The position numbers and the translations under genes are program-made. This document shows positions 47,701-59,783 of a stretch of 64,000 nt of DNA, piece by piece; position 1 is the stretch's first letter, and every line of letters begins with the position of its first letter. This DNA is from Haemonchus contortus (lineage: Eukaryota > Nematoda > Chromadorea > Rhabditida > Trichostrongylidae). Under the pieces are notes generated by a model. The model had not been told where the DNA came from, made no database searches, and saw nothing but the letters and a program-made list of their open reading frames with translations. The stretch covers positions 30,541,928-30,605,927 of the forward strand of contig LS997562.1 of NCBI GenBank assembly GCA_000469685.2, given 5' to 3'.

Positions 47701-50560
47701 CATTGTTTTGCAAGTGCTACAGTATCGAACGACCATTTCTAGTATCGAAAGACCTTTCTAGAGGACATGTGATTTTACAATGCTATGGGTGCTTGTCTTC
47801 AGAGTTAGTTGAATGCTTATCATCTAATCAGCTGAGCCATTCGCATGATTGCGTTGCAAGATTCCAGACTAAATTCAACACTTTGAAGACAGGTCATCAT
47901 GAACTATTCAGCATTTATAAATCTCACAGTCGTAGGTGTTATTAGTTATTCAACTTTAACTTACTCAGAAACGATATGATGAATATGGGGTCTTCATGTT
48001 GCTTTGCGCTCAGGTGTGAAAAGATCTCCATCGTACAAATGATTCCCTTCTATCATTCTAGGATTGATGAGAGAAGTAAGATATTAACATATCAGATGTA
48101 AGGCATCATTTTCGCAACTAGAGACGAGGCGATCTCAATTGGTTAATTAGGCGTAAAAATCCATTATCACTATATTGTCTTTGTAGGCGGGCGAATATTG
48201 ATCGGGCGAGTGAATGAAAATCAAATGAGGGAAATAACAACAGTGAGGAATTCAATTCACTGATGAAGTCAGGTTATTGCAATGGACTTTATTCTGAAGA
48301 AGGGCTCCCATTTGGAATAGGGAGCGAGAGTTTTGAAAAAGAGATAGTTTCATGGTACGCAATCTCAATATATTCAGGTGTTCTTATTTTGTCCCAAAAC
48401 TAATTTTTCTTTAGTCATGGCTCGAGAAGAAAGAGGTAACCACGAGTTCAACCCTGTCCAAAAGAAGAGCGAGGAATATCAACTATGGGATAACTCACTC
48501 CTACCTTTTCAGCATCAGGAGGGAGAAGTACCGAGAACGACCCGCTTAGGGAACGTCAGCTGTTTAAAAAAACAACGTGTCACTATGGCCTATGGCCGCG
48601 TTTCGTGCGGGTATGGCACTGGGATCACAAGGTTAGCATGTTTCAACATATCTGCAACAAAGTAAGGGAGAACTTCAACGGATGAAACTGTGCAAGGCGA
48701 GACTGTAAAACTGTGTATTTACTCACTATGGCCGCTCTATCAGTATCTCCTTGCTTCCAATTGCAAGAGAAGAAGAAAGCTTGGTTGAAAACTCAATGCA
48801 AGTGGGGTATCTCTACAAACGGTAATATTAACTCGCCTCATCTATTCAGCACTTGGAATCCTTGTTGTGCCTAACTAATCAAGCTATGGCGTGGCTATGA
48901 AGAGACAGATGGGATAGCGGTATTTCATCAGGTGAAGAGCCCCGAATATATACTCTCAACACAAGAGATGTGTGGTAACGCAGTCGTATGAGAACCGTTA
49001 ATTTGCATTGACTGCTTAAGAAATATTGCTGTGAGGAACAGCTTGATGCTTGTGCACGAATCGAGCACCTCTTTTTGATCTACGGTCGACGCGCACCCTT
49101 ACTCCGTCCTTTAATCGTTCTTTTCCCATGGCCTAAAAACACCATGTCTACCAAACCCACCTCGCGGCGCCAAACACTACGTCTGGCAGTACCCCCCCCC
49201 CCCCACTTCGACACGCCGACCCACAAATTCCGGATATCCTTGATGTTATGCACGTTGCTGCACATTGCTGTGCACGTAGTCTGTTTGATGAGATTTCAAC
49301 CCATCAAGGTATTTGTTATCTCATGCTCATCGTTTGAATTTATATTGCTGCCTGGCGATTGTGCCTCTTCGCTGAAATCCATTTCTATCGAACCCGCTTC
49401 CACACAGACGAAGAAAATAATTTAAGCTCGTCTACTTGTTACTACTAAAGGCCTTAGTAGACTCATTATTTTGCCCAAATCAGGTTTATTGTCAGACCTC
49501 TATTTGAGAAAGAAGATTCTCATTTTCTCCTCGTATCACGAATTTTCATTGTTTCACGTTTCGTGTAATCATTATGTTTCGAATGCTGATAAAGTTTAAT
49601 TACCCAAGTTAGAGGATTCTTCTGTGCTGCGGTTAACCCGTGAGCTATCGTTCGTTTCGTGCTCGATTTTGTGGATCGCCTAATTTCCAAGTCCCGCGTG
49701 GCCAACCTTGCAGAACCAGCAGGAGCCATGGCAACGACCTGGTCTCGATGAAGACTTTATTATTAATAGCGAGAATATAAGAGCAGTTAGGTTCTTCGAC
49801 GCCTCACATATAAATGGTGGTGAATTTTTATTGGGTAGGTGGCGTCGCAGAGGCTCATCAAGTCCGGCTGTTTGATCAGTTTTTAGCACTCGTCACGAAG
49901 CGTATTTGGAAAGATGTGGCAACCAGGGACCTGTGTTTGGCGACACATTCGATGTTACCATACCTTTCGCTTGGCCACACTTGTTTTTTGTGACGACGCA
50001 GGGATGGTTTTCTCTGTACACAATAATTGTCGTTCCACACGACATCATCTGAAGTAGTAGTCTTTCTCGAATTCAAAAAAATGCGTCAAAACATCGCATA
50101 TTAGCTGAATAGTGTTCGAAAGTTACCCTGTTTAAATAGAACGTTCCCTATTTCGACCCACAATTCGTCATGACAGATGACACAGATGGTTTTTTATACA
50201 GTGGCTATGCAGCTCTGTTCCCGCTTAGAAGAGCGGCAAATGTGTGTGGTTTTCATATCAAGAGCACTGTAGTGAGCTCCTGAATGTGTTGATGTAGTGA
50301 GTCGAAAACTACAATGGACGGGATTTCCGAATGAGGTATGCTTCATTTATAGCGTGGTTAGCACGTATCGGTGCTGTTGAAATGGCTTCGGTGCATCACT
50401 ATAGTAATCTTATCTGTACAGCAAGTTTTACCTATGTGTTTCAGTAGTAATATCGAATACACGGGAGTTGGCGGCTCGTGACAGGCTTGATGCTTATAAC
50501 GCACCAAACCACGCCGAGGCTTGGTCTTAACCCATTGACGACAGCGTGCGGGGGGACGTG
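44743..50560. other. Intergenic, mostly diverged repeats
   Basis: Around 44850-45450 phrases of the type CTGATAAnAGC and AACTGATAA recur and look like an old short-period repeat; similar text is seen near 58500-58600. T-rich sequence fills 47330-47700. A possible exon at 48514-48631 (+), read in the frame LRERQLFKKTTCHYGLWPRF before a GTTAGC donor, has no family I know. A C14 tract lies near 49191. Confidence 0.3.
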
Positions 50561-50800
50561 CGATTCGTGCGATTCTGGTTACGCGCGGCAAATTGTGCGG
50601 TGAAATTCGCGATGATTCAAACAACTCCTGCGCCTATCATTGGGGCACAAACTTGAAGTAGAGTACTTTAGTAGGGTCGGACAATCCTACTAACCTACTT
50701 AACTTCAAATTTGGGCCCCAATGATAAACGCTGCAGTCGTTCAAATCGCACCGAATTTCGCCGCGCAATTTGCCGCGCGCACCCAGAATCGCACGAATCG
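50561..50800. repeat. 240-bp inverted repeat (palindromic MITE-like)
   Basis: Arms of about 115 bp (50561-50675 and 50686-50800) are imperfect reverse complements around a 10-bp centre. Examples are CGATTCGTGCGATTCTGG on the left against CCAGAATCGCACGAATCG on the right, and ATCATTGGGG against CCCCAATGAT nearer the centre. Confidence 0.85.
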
Positions 50801-50871
50801 TACCACACCCCAGCGTGCGTTTTGGATTTTTCGGCCGCGTGGGATATGAGCGTTTTGGCGGGCACGACCAG

Positions 50872-50893
50872 CTTGACGCGCTTGCGCGTCAAG
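50872..50893. repeat. 22-bp palindromic motif, copy 1
   Basis: 10-bp arms CTTGACGCGC and GCGCGTCAAG around TT, followed by ATGTC. The same motif and following bases recur at 51869. Confidence 0.85.
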
Positions 50894-51255
50894 ATGTCCC
50901 ACTAGGTGCACTTTTTGGAAGACAAAGCTGAGAGGCAACATCAAAAGTGTATCATGTTAGTAAATGAAAAAGTAGCCGACAGGGGGGTGCTCCGCTTGTC
51001 TGCTCTCTCTTAGTGTAATAGAAACAGCTTTTGTGCACTTGCAAAGCGAAGACAGGAATTGCTACCTAGAGGCCTAGAGGGCTGTAGAAAGGGAGCGCTG
51101 GGGGTAGTAAGCTTGTTATTAGTAAAACCTGGAATATGTGAATTTGAACTGCATCACCAAGAGAGTGCAGACAAGTCGTGCGCCTCATACTCGCCTGGCC
51201 AATTTTAAATTCTCATAACGTCAACGACAAGGAACATATCAAAAGCAACACCAAA

Positions 51256-51606
51256 ATGGCTGGAGTTGTAAACGCTTGGAAGCTGTACAAAGATGTGGTG
51301 AAGAATATCAGGCTAAGTGAATTCAAACTAGAAGTGGTCGAATCTCTGCTAAATGTTGATCATAGCTACACTTCGTGTCATCATTGCCACTCCATGCGAC
51401 ATGTGTTAGAGGAGGTATCTAATGGTCTGAGAGGAATCAACAGGAGGAGATGTGTAGAGTGTTACGCAGCAATGTCCAAAGGCGAGGAGTTGCTATGGCA
51501 TCGAAAAAGACAAAAAGAGTCAACACACGATGCAGTAGATTCAGGAAATTCTTTTGCATTGCTTTTTCGAAAAAAAAAACAAAAGACTTGTCTCGTAGAA
51601 ACGTAA
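51256..51606 (+). pseudogene. PiggyBac-like transposase, C-terminal fragment (tentative)
   Basis: An open frame beginning MAGVVNAWKLYKDVVKN and continuing FKLEVVESLL resembles the VNAW/VNSW..LY segment that follows the catalytic domain in piggyBac transposases. After it come CHHC and RCVEC pairs, like half of the Cys-rich zinc domain at the C terminus of that family. The catalytic DDD region is not found upstream, and the frame ends in a Lys-rich tail. It is therefore a fragment. The frame is open back to 51178, but the extra residues look non-coding. An unrelated small zinc-binding protein remains possible. Confidence 0.4.
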
Positions 51607-51824
51607 TCTCTTGAAGTTATTATATGTTTGTTCTGAAAAAGGAGTTGAAGTTTAATTTTAAGGGTGATTTTTACAAGGTTTGGGAAATCTTTGCTGGAAT
51701 AAACCATTTTTGCTCCGATCATGGACCACGTTGTTTGTAGAATTCGTAATGTTCTGTCTTTTGAATAAACACCAAAAAATATTACAAATGTCGCGATCTC
51801 GCAAAAAAGGAGTGGTGAAAAAAC

Positions 51825-51846
51825 CTTGACGCGCATGCGTGTCACT
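51825..51846. repeat. 22-bp palindromic motif, degenerate copy 2
   Basis: CTTGACGCGCATGCGTGTCA, with two changes from the perfect palindrome 44 bp downstream. Confidence 0.6.
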
Positions 51847-51868
51847 CGGTCCCTCGCGATCTACAACG

Positions 51869-51890
51869 CTTGACGCGCATGCGCGTCAAG
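51869..51890. repeat. 22-bp perfect palindrome, copy 3
   Basis: CTTGACGCGC-AT-GCGCGTCAAG is fully palindromic and followed by ATGTC as in copy 1, about 1 kb away on the other side of the piggyBac-like fragment. Confidence 0.9.
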
Positions 51891-51897
51891 ATGTCGT

Positions 51898-54800
51898 CAA
51901 TAGGTTAACCACAATACTTTTGAAAATACTCCACCAAGAAAAAACAGAGCATCCGTCGTGACTCACTTGTGAACACTCGACTTCAGTGTAGCACCGATCG
52001 GCATAAGCAGCTTCTACCCGCTGCAGATTCGCATGGCCTGATTTGTTCAGCTTTTTTTCGTAACCAGCGAATGTATTGCTGATAGTCACTAGCCACCTGT
52101 TCTTCGTAGGCCATCGTAGGATGCTCATCGAGTTTCATATCACGCGGGTTCATCATTTGACCTTTCCGGATTCATATTGGCGCTGAGACCCAAGATCGCG
52201 AGGCGCTCAACACTGGAAGCTTTTTGTATAACGGTTCAAGACCCGCAAATGAACAGGATGGAGAAGCGTGGCCATTACCTGCAAACTACCACCCTTCCTC
52301 CATCTTTCTAATCTTTCATCTATAATACTAGGAAATCGGTGGGAGGTACTACTTGCTACTACACAATAGACCAAGTGCGAGAGTTATCTTTCTCTCGTCT
52401 CCGTGGCTGACTTCAATGTGAGCAGCTTCACGTCCATATCGATGGATACCTTCGAAAGTTCTCCAGTTCACAGTAAGTGCAGCTTGCGCCGACGGGATGG
52501 CGCTGGCTGCACCAGTCTGTGTAGCGGTCAATCGATAGCTCACCGATGACTCATGCTGCGGGATGCCGGCGCAAAGCGAGTGGATGGAGGATATCACAGG
52601 TTTGCGATTTTATCAGCATTTTATAAGCAGCAGTAATTTCAATTTTTTTTTGCGTTCGTTCGTATCGTTGACCGGTCTTCTGTGTGCGTGTGTGAGCTCA
52701 TTTTTTTCTTCGTATCCATTATCTTTCCGAGCAAATGAATTTTTAAGCGTTTGATTGCCTAACTTTGTTACTTTACATCATGGTTTCTATTTGTGCTAGA
52801 CCCTCCTTATTATTTGTTCACTATATTACTATTGCGACCTACAATTTTTCGTTTTCAGTCGTTTAAGTAATGCTCTTGTAGCCCCTACGCTGAGTACTTA
52901 GTAGTTTGAGTTAAGTACACCTTGTTTTCCTAATACCACCTTGCAAAATATAAGGCCACTAACCCAAACTATCAAGTAATCAGTGTTCTAGTCATGTTGA
53001 TTGGTTCTTACTCTTTCGCGGTTACTGACTCAGGGATTTTATGTGCTGCGTGTGCATGATTTCCATGAGAAAAGTTTTTATTTTCTTAACTCATTCTTGT
53101 TTCAGTTGTGGCAATGGCGCCTATGAAGCAACCGCACGGTTGCCGTTAAGTTAGTATTGTCCATATTCCCTCGGCTCGGCAGGCCAGAGTACGGATATTT
53201 CAGGAAGTAAAAAGAGCAGTGAAAGTTGTCAGCTCATAAAACACGTGCAAAGTAATGGGAAACGAATATGACCTGATTTTGCACAATTATTCGAGTGGGA
53301 AGGATGAGAGTTGGCGCTAGCTGATCAATTTCGCTGACTGTTTGTTCTAAAGACATAACAAACAAATAATACAGGAACAAATGATGAATAATTTTCCAAA
53401 AGAAACCGTGAAAATTTGAGATAATGCAACGTTCACGTTCAATTGAGCTGGTAGAGAAAGAGAGGCGCCTATGTGACAGGAACGGCGGGCTCTTCAAAAT
53501 GCTTGGCGAGAGAGAATCGGCGCGGCCTAAAATTCTTGAAAAAGTGTTGGACGAAGAACACAGCGTTCTTCGTGTATTTCGTTCACTCACTCCATTGATT
53601 CGGCAACCACATGAGATAGTCTCATGTTTGAAACTTCAGTGGAGGATGTGAAAGGCGTGTGGAGATCTTTGCGTGACTGTTCAAAACGACAAAAACCGTG
53701 TCTTCGGCGAAGCGGCAATGGATCTTTACTGAAGCGCTACAATTTTTGGATGTTACCGAATTCACGTAGTATGCTTCACAATGCCGCCTTCAAAACACCG
53801 TAAGAATGCAATGCAACTTGGAGAAATACCTAATGACGGCAAGCCGTCTTACAAGCCGTCCTGCTGTTCCCGCACGAAGGATCACGTGCGCCAAATCGCG
53901 CGGGAAACCATGCTATATAAGCCGAATGCGGTAACGTAAGACATTCCATTCCACAATCGATCGTCCTCTCCGCTGTCCTCACATATCCTCAGTTATTCGA
54001 AGTATTCTTTTATTTACTGTATACTAACATTAGATAAAGTTTCTTATCTAATAGTTGGTGCTTCAGGGATTCTCGAGTATATTGGTCGCGTAAGATAGTT
54101 ATCTGCTTGGCAGGCACAAACACTCGCGTACAAAGAAAGAGACCCTCCATCGTATACTGGCCCAGAATGCAACTTTTGCGACTTTTTCGAGGAATTGGAA
54201 GCAGGACCAAGTACTTTGAGGGACCCAAGCTATTTATCTAGCAGTTCGGAGGCACTCACTTGTAGAGAAAAATGCCGGCAGCGATGATGCGCATGTTCTT
54301 CGTAGTACAAGGCGAGATTGTTTCCGATCAAACATTTCTGTTACAGAAACAAAGGATGCAATAAGGCAAGCTATAGAAGACGTGACCAAGTGTTTGGGTT
54401 CATTAAGGGAAACTACGGGTAGAACAGATGACAGGTATGAGCGTTTCTGAATAAACTCGCTCCCAAATATTTATATTCAGCGAGCGAGGGGTATTTTTAA
54501 AGACTCTTCATAGCAGCTGTCCTTTGTGACTACGAGGCAAGAATAGGTGAAGAATTCGCGAGAAATAAAATGGGAATCCTCTTCTCGGTAGCTAAGTCGA
54601 CCAATTGGATGTACGCGTACAAACATTCGAAGAAAATTCAATGCGGTAAGATAAAGAAAATGTAATACATGAAGACGAAGTAAGATGGAGTAAACACATG
54701 CAGTAAACATATGCATAAATGAATAAACTTTTCGTTCGTTGAAATTATTGTGGTGCAATAAATTCGTTTAATGAGCTCGTCAAGTTGAATCTGATGAACA

Positions 54801-55373
54801 ACCTAAAACAAAGCAAGCCCGCGAATCTTTGGCGGTTGTCCAACAAACATTTTCAACGTGCGTTGTCCTTCTGTGGTCACCTGAGTTATGATTTTGAACG
54901 TCTTTCTCCGACCGAGTTGATCAAATGTTGGGGTTAATGGGGGCGAGTGACAGCTGTGAATATCTATTCTGCATTCAGTAACTCATAATGAATGGGTTTC
55001 TACAATACTATGAGACGATGATTGCGTAATTTCAAAGCATAATTTTTCCTGCAGAGGAGCGGTTCAACCAGTTGTTGACCGTTGATTGGTGTACAGTGCT
55101 CTCAGCACATAGGTTGCAGAGAATTTCAGTCCCTACATTCCTTGGGTGCCTAGTAAGAGATGGTACGAATTAGAGTTGTCCAATTCGGTGGTAAAGTTGC
55201 TAATGCCCATAGCCGTGACCTTGTTCATTCATGCTTTGATCGGATGAGTTACTTCCTAGAAGTTTATGATCATTGCTATTGTGTTGTTGTTTGGTGCGTT
55301 GTGTTGAAATTGTTCATACGAATTTTTAACGCATTAAATTTTTTGTCGATGTCTTCTTGAGATGCTGCTCCCT
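51898..55373. other. Intergenic, no confident gene
   Basis: A minus-strand stretch 52138-51980 opens with ATG and reads AYEEQVASDYQQYIRWLRKK before a stop; it may be a first exon, but no partner was found. Otherwise nothing recognised apart from a promoter-like cluster near 53.9 kb. Confidence 0.3.
53883..53920 (+). promoter_or_regulatory. Promoter-like cluster: E-box, E2F-like site, TATA box
   Basis: CACGTG (53883-53888), GCGCGGGAAA (53898-53907, matching the E2F consensus) and TATATAA (53914-53920) fall within 38 bp on one strand, in a locally GC-rich patch. No gene was recognised downstream, so it could also be a transposon promoter. Confidence 0.25.
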
Positions 55374-56326
55374 CTCCGCAGAAGAAAAGGCTTATATACG
55401 AGCTCTCCACGAGGCCGGGCTGAGCAATCGGCGCATTGCCATGCAATTTGGCAGGACTCACCGCGTGGTCGCAAGTTGTCCGGCAGGGATGAAGGAGAAA
55501 TATGAAGCAGGGATTCGAACAGCACCAGCAGCGTGAACCAGATCGTGCAGTCCTGGAACTTTCTGCGACCGTTTGTGGAGCTATCAAGCGCAGCAGCAAC
55601 ATTGTAAGAGAAGTTGTAACGAAGGCGCCACGCCTAACCAGCTCACACAAGATGGCAAGCCTCGATTTTGCTCAAAAGAATGCGACCGCTGATTGGAAAC
55701 AGGTGCGGTTGGGAAGCTAAGAGTAGCTCGTGCGCTGTGAAGTAATTTGAAGTCTTCAGGTAATCTTCTGCGGCGAGAAGAAGTTAAAACTGGACGGACC
55801 CGATGGAGCAAGATGTTATTGGCGTGATCTGAGGGAGGACCTTATGCAGTTCAACAGGCGCAAGTTGAGTGGCGGTTCGTTGTTGGTTTGGGGAGCCTAC
55901 TACTGGGATAGCAAACTGGAGCTCTCACTTGTATTCTGTCGATTGGACTCGCGAAAGTACCAGCAAGTTTTGGAATTTATGTTATTGCCTTTTCTGAGCC
56001 GCAGGCGACGAAAAAGGCTGGTCTCCCAGCAAGACAATGCAAGTGTCTATGCTAGTACGTCAACATTCGCATGGTTGCAGCAACAGAAAGCTGATGTTAT
56101 GGAGTGGCCTGCATGCAGTTTTGATCTGAACCCAATGGAAAACCTTTGGGGAATAATTGTGCGAAGGGTGTACGCCAACAGCTGGCAGTTTTCCACCATC
56201 AACAAGCTGCGAAGTGCGGTCATGGAGTCGTGGAGAAGCATCAACCCCTCAGTCCTCAGGAACATAACAAGTGAGTATGCCGCATCGACTCATGGAGCTC
56301 TCATTCAATCAGGGTGCACTGATTGA
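55374..56326 (+). pseudogene. Tc1-like transposase, inactive
   Basis: The N-terminal helix-turn-helix part reads AEEKAYIRALHEAGLSNRRI and AMQFGRTHRVV, then frameshifts and stops occur before PRLTSSHKMASLDFA. The catalytic domain follows as FCGEKKLKLDGPDG, GGSLLVWGAYYW, QQDNASVYAS and CSFDLNPMENLWG. Spacing between the second Asp and the Glu is 34 residues, the DD34E pattern of Tc1 elements. The first catalytic Asp (normally in a DEKK motif) is Gly here and the frame is broken in the middle, so the copy is dead. The C-terminal 160 codons (55844-56326) are still open and end in TGA. Terminal inverted repeats were not found. Confidence 0.85.
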
Positions 56327-59300
56327 TTATTGATTTTTATAAAGTACACTGTTGAGTCTGTTTAGATAAACCATTGTATAAAAGGGTCGTATGCTATGAA
56401 ACGGTCGTAATTCGAAAAAGTACTTATATAACATTTCTTTGAATCTAATGTAGCATATTCCCTAATGCATGCTTCTGTGTAGTTAGATCTTCATTTGGAT
56501 CACCCTATTGAGAAAAGTTCCTGTCGAGATGAGGGGTAGACGAATACTACTGAAACGCACATAGAAATCCGTTGTTAAAAAGAGATAGCAGAGCGAAAAC
56601 AAATGACAAATGAGTGGACCAGAGATTATGTAAGAAAAAATTCTCTGCTCTTTGTAAAAATTCTATGTAAAATTCTCTGCTCCGACAACAAAAACAGAAC
56701 TTATGGCTGCCATAGCTATCCAGACATTATCCAAACAACAGAAAAAACAATAAGATTGCTCATTACTTTATGCTGTGTTCCATCTGTCTTGTCCGACTCG
56801 AAAATGGCTTTAATGTAATAGCATTAGTAATAGTGTAATACCTAACATGATCCCTGAACGTAGTACCTTCAAAAATTTGTAGTTTTATAGCCTGGCTTGT
56901 CCACATTAACTGGCGCTGCAGCAGCGTAAAGCTGAAGGTGATACCTTTTTCTACTTAGGACTGGATCAGCTATACAGCTATTACCAACCTTGTTCAGAGC
57001 ATGCCAAAAAATCGTAACTAACGTTTTCACCGGTGGATATGCGATAGCATAAAAATTGGAAGTAATCTTTATAGGTGCGCGTACCTTCTGATACACACTG
57101 TAAGAACGGCGAAGAGTTGCCTCCCTTGCGCCCATTGGTAGAAACCAGTTGTTTTAAGATTTTTGCCTGCAGTGTGTACAAAGACGAAACACCCTACATC
57201 ACCTACTAAAAAGCCGACTTCCGGTTGACAAGATGAGCATAATAACTCAGGGCCTCTCTTTCTCCTCGGGCTCATACCAGTTCTTAACCTTGTAACAAAA
57301 AAGTAACCAAACAGTTAAATAAGCAAACAAACACGCACACCAAAAAGTACGCTTAACGAGCTCTCAATGTAATTCGTATTACCTTTTTCATACTATTAGT
57401 TTTTGTTATATTTTACTCTTGGAAAGGCTTCAGCTGGTAAGGTTTCAACACGACTAATAAAGATGGATAGAGATTGGCAAACGTTATTGCTTATGCGTAT
57501 ATTTTATGCATATATGTGTCAAATTGTAGTAATAAATCATCTACTTCGGAGTGACTTCTATAATCGGTGAGAATCGATGGAGTAAATGGAATGAGGTCAG
57601 TTTCAAAGATGTTCTTTCTTGAAGTGGAACTAGAATTTGTCAAAAACTATGATATCTAATATTCAAAGGTGTTGATTCAACGTTCAACTTGCCAAAAAGT
57701 TCCCTCTCATAGTCATACATCTTACTCCTTTCCATCTATCGAGAGGAACAAGGGCTTTAAGTGACATGCCTTCTACACCTCTGTGATCAAAGTTGATCAT
57801 GCTGGTCATGTTGTTACCAAAGTATTATCACTCTATCGTCAGTCATCAATGAAGAGGGTTTCTCATTCGTCTACTAACGGTTCATTGTTTAGTCGTCATG
57901 AGTTGGCTCCCACTTCATCTCTACAAATGGCGAATGAGCTTTGTGAGTGTTTGCATTGGTTTTCTCTGTTTTGAGTCATAAATACGACGGGACAATACAC
58001 TACAGAATGCCAAGAGTGACGCTCTCTTCGGAAATGCCAGTGGAGCAGAAGTGAGCAGTGGTCCGGAACATTCGGAAGAAAACAATTACATATCGTAAGT
58101 AACACAGGCTCGACTTTGCAAGTTGCTCGGCTACAGAAGTGCCGCTGCTAATCTACACTTGAACAAAAAGAAAGCGATTCTTGGCGGTTGGCTGTTACCA
58201 AAGGAAAGCAGTTGAAGAAGACTGGATAATCATGGCATAAGCGACACACAAAATCGGATAGCAGCTGTGCTGCTATGTTTGAGGAGAACTCCCTTCGTTA
58301 TTGGCCAAAGTTGGTGTGCTATTCCTAATCTGAGCAATCTTCCTACAGGAATTTGGTGATCATCATTCTCGAATAGATCATATTGAAAAGACTTGGCCAC
58401 TAATTGGTATAGGATGAGACATTGAAGATTGTGGAGCTGAAAATTCGAGAAGTAGCGTTGAAAGGGAATGGTCATCGGTTGTTTGTTCACTCATATCAAT
58501 GATGAAGCCGTCAGATTGTTATGAGATAAATGGAGCGGGATCGGAGTATTGATAACGCGGTATCAGGTAGTGATAATAAGTGATAAAGGCTTGTTACACT
58601 TTTCATATCTAGTTCGCCAACAGCAGTAGGCACAGCGGATTTCGTTTGAGCAATGGTCATTTCTGGAGAAGGCCGTGCCCAACTCGGATTAGACCGACTT
58701 CACTGACAGCCATCCCTTGACGTATACCAGTTTCTATACTCTCATCTGTCCTGGCATCAGATAAAGGAATTTTTCGTTTGACACCCTTCATTGTGTCTAA
58801 AGCTCCTTGGAACATTGGCATTATTATCTTAATTTGCGTTCCATCAATTCATCAGATACACAGACACATAGGGCGAAAGCACTATGGAGTACTGATATTC
58901 GGATGAGATCGGTTTTGAAGACGAATAGAATAAAGAGCTGAATAATTTAACGCATTGTTGTCCGACATAACGCGAAAATCACTCTTTGTTCAAAAAATAA
59001 AATGTCGTCCTGGGTGGGCAGTAACAGGCCTAGGTGAGAGAGTGGCGGTGGGAAAGAAAATGGAAATCAAAGCAGAAGATTGAGGATGGTACCTGCTCAA
59101 GTGACAAGGAACACAAATGCATCTTATAATTTATGCCCTTGAGAATCTCTACATAATCAAAAATCACTTGAGAGCATATTATCACAAAAACAGCTAATTC
59201 CTAAGAGAGAAAATCGTGCCTCAGACTGAAAGAAGTCATCGACAGACTTTGACTTTAACACAGGAAGTGTACCCTAAGTATGCCCTATAGCCCCCATGCT

Positions 59301-59749
59301 TGCCGCCTTCACATCGAACTAAATTACATTCTGTGTTGTCTCACCGAGTTCAGAAATGTGTGACTGGAGGCGGTAGGTTTTCTCTGTGGAAATTCTGAAA
59401 CGACCTAAATCATATTGATGATGACGGCAACTAGTCATACTAATCGATAGTAGTTTACACAGTACACAGTACGAGTCTACAGTCTAGTTTAGTTAGAAAC
59501 AAGCCTCGATAGATTAAACCAGCAACCACTGAACAGTAACTCCGTAAGGGTATAAAACTACTAGGAGGGTAGGGTTGCCTCTCGCAGAGCTGCATACCGT
59601 AGGTGTTCGGTATTTCTGTATGTATCGCCTGTCGCGATTGGCGATCACCTAAATGATGGATGGAGGTCTTCTTTGCGGCATACATAGTTTCTACCATTGT
59701 CACGAATGAAATGTAGACAATGAATTGCTCATTGATGCTATGATTTAAG
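56327..59749. other. Intergenic, no gene seen
   Basis: No exon or element domain recognised. It is the upstream flank of the P4-ATPase exons, and an N-terminal exon could be hidden near its right end. Confidence 0.35.
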
Positions 59750-59783
59750 CTTCAAACTCGGAGAACGTGCACCTCCATCGAAC

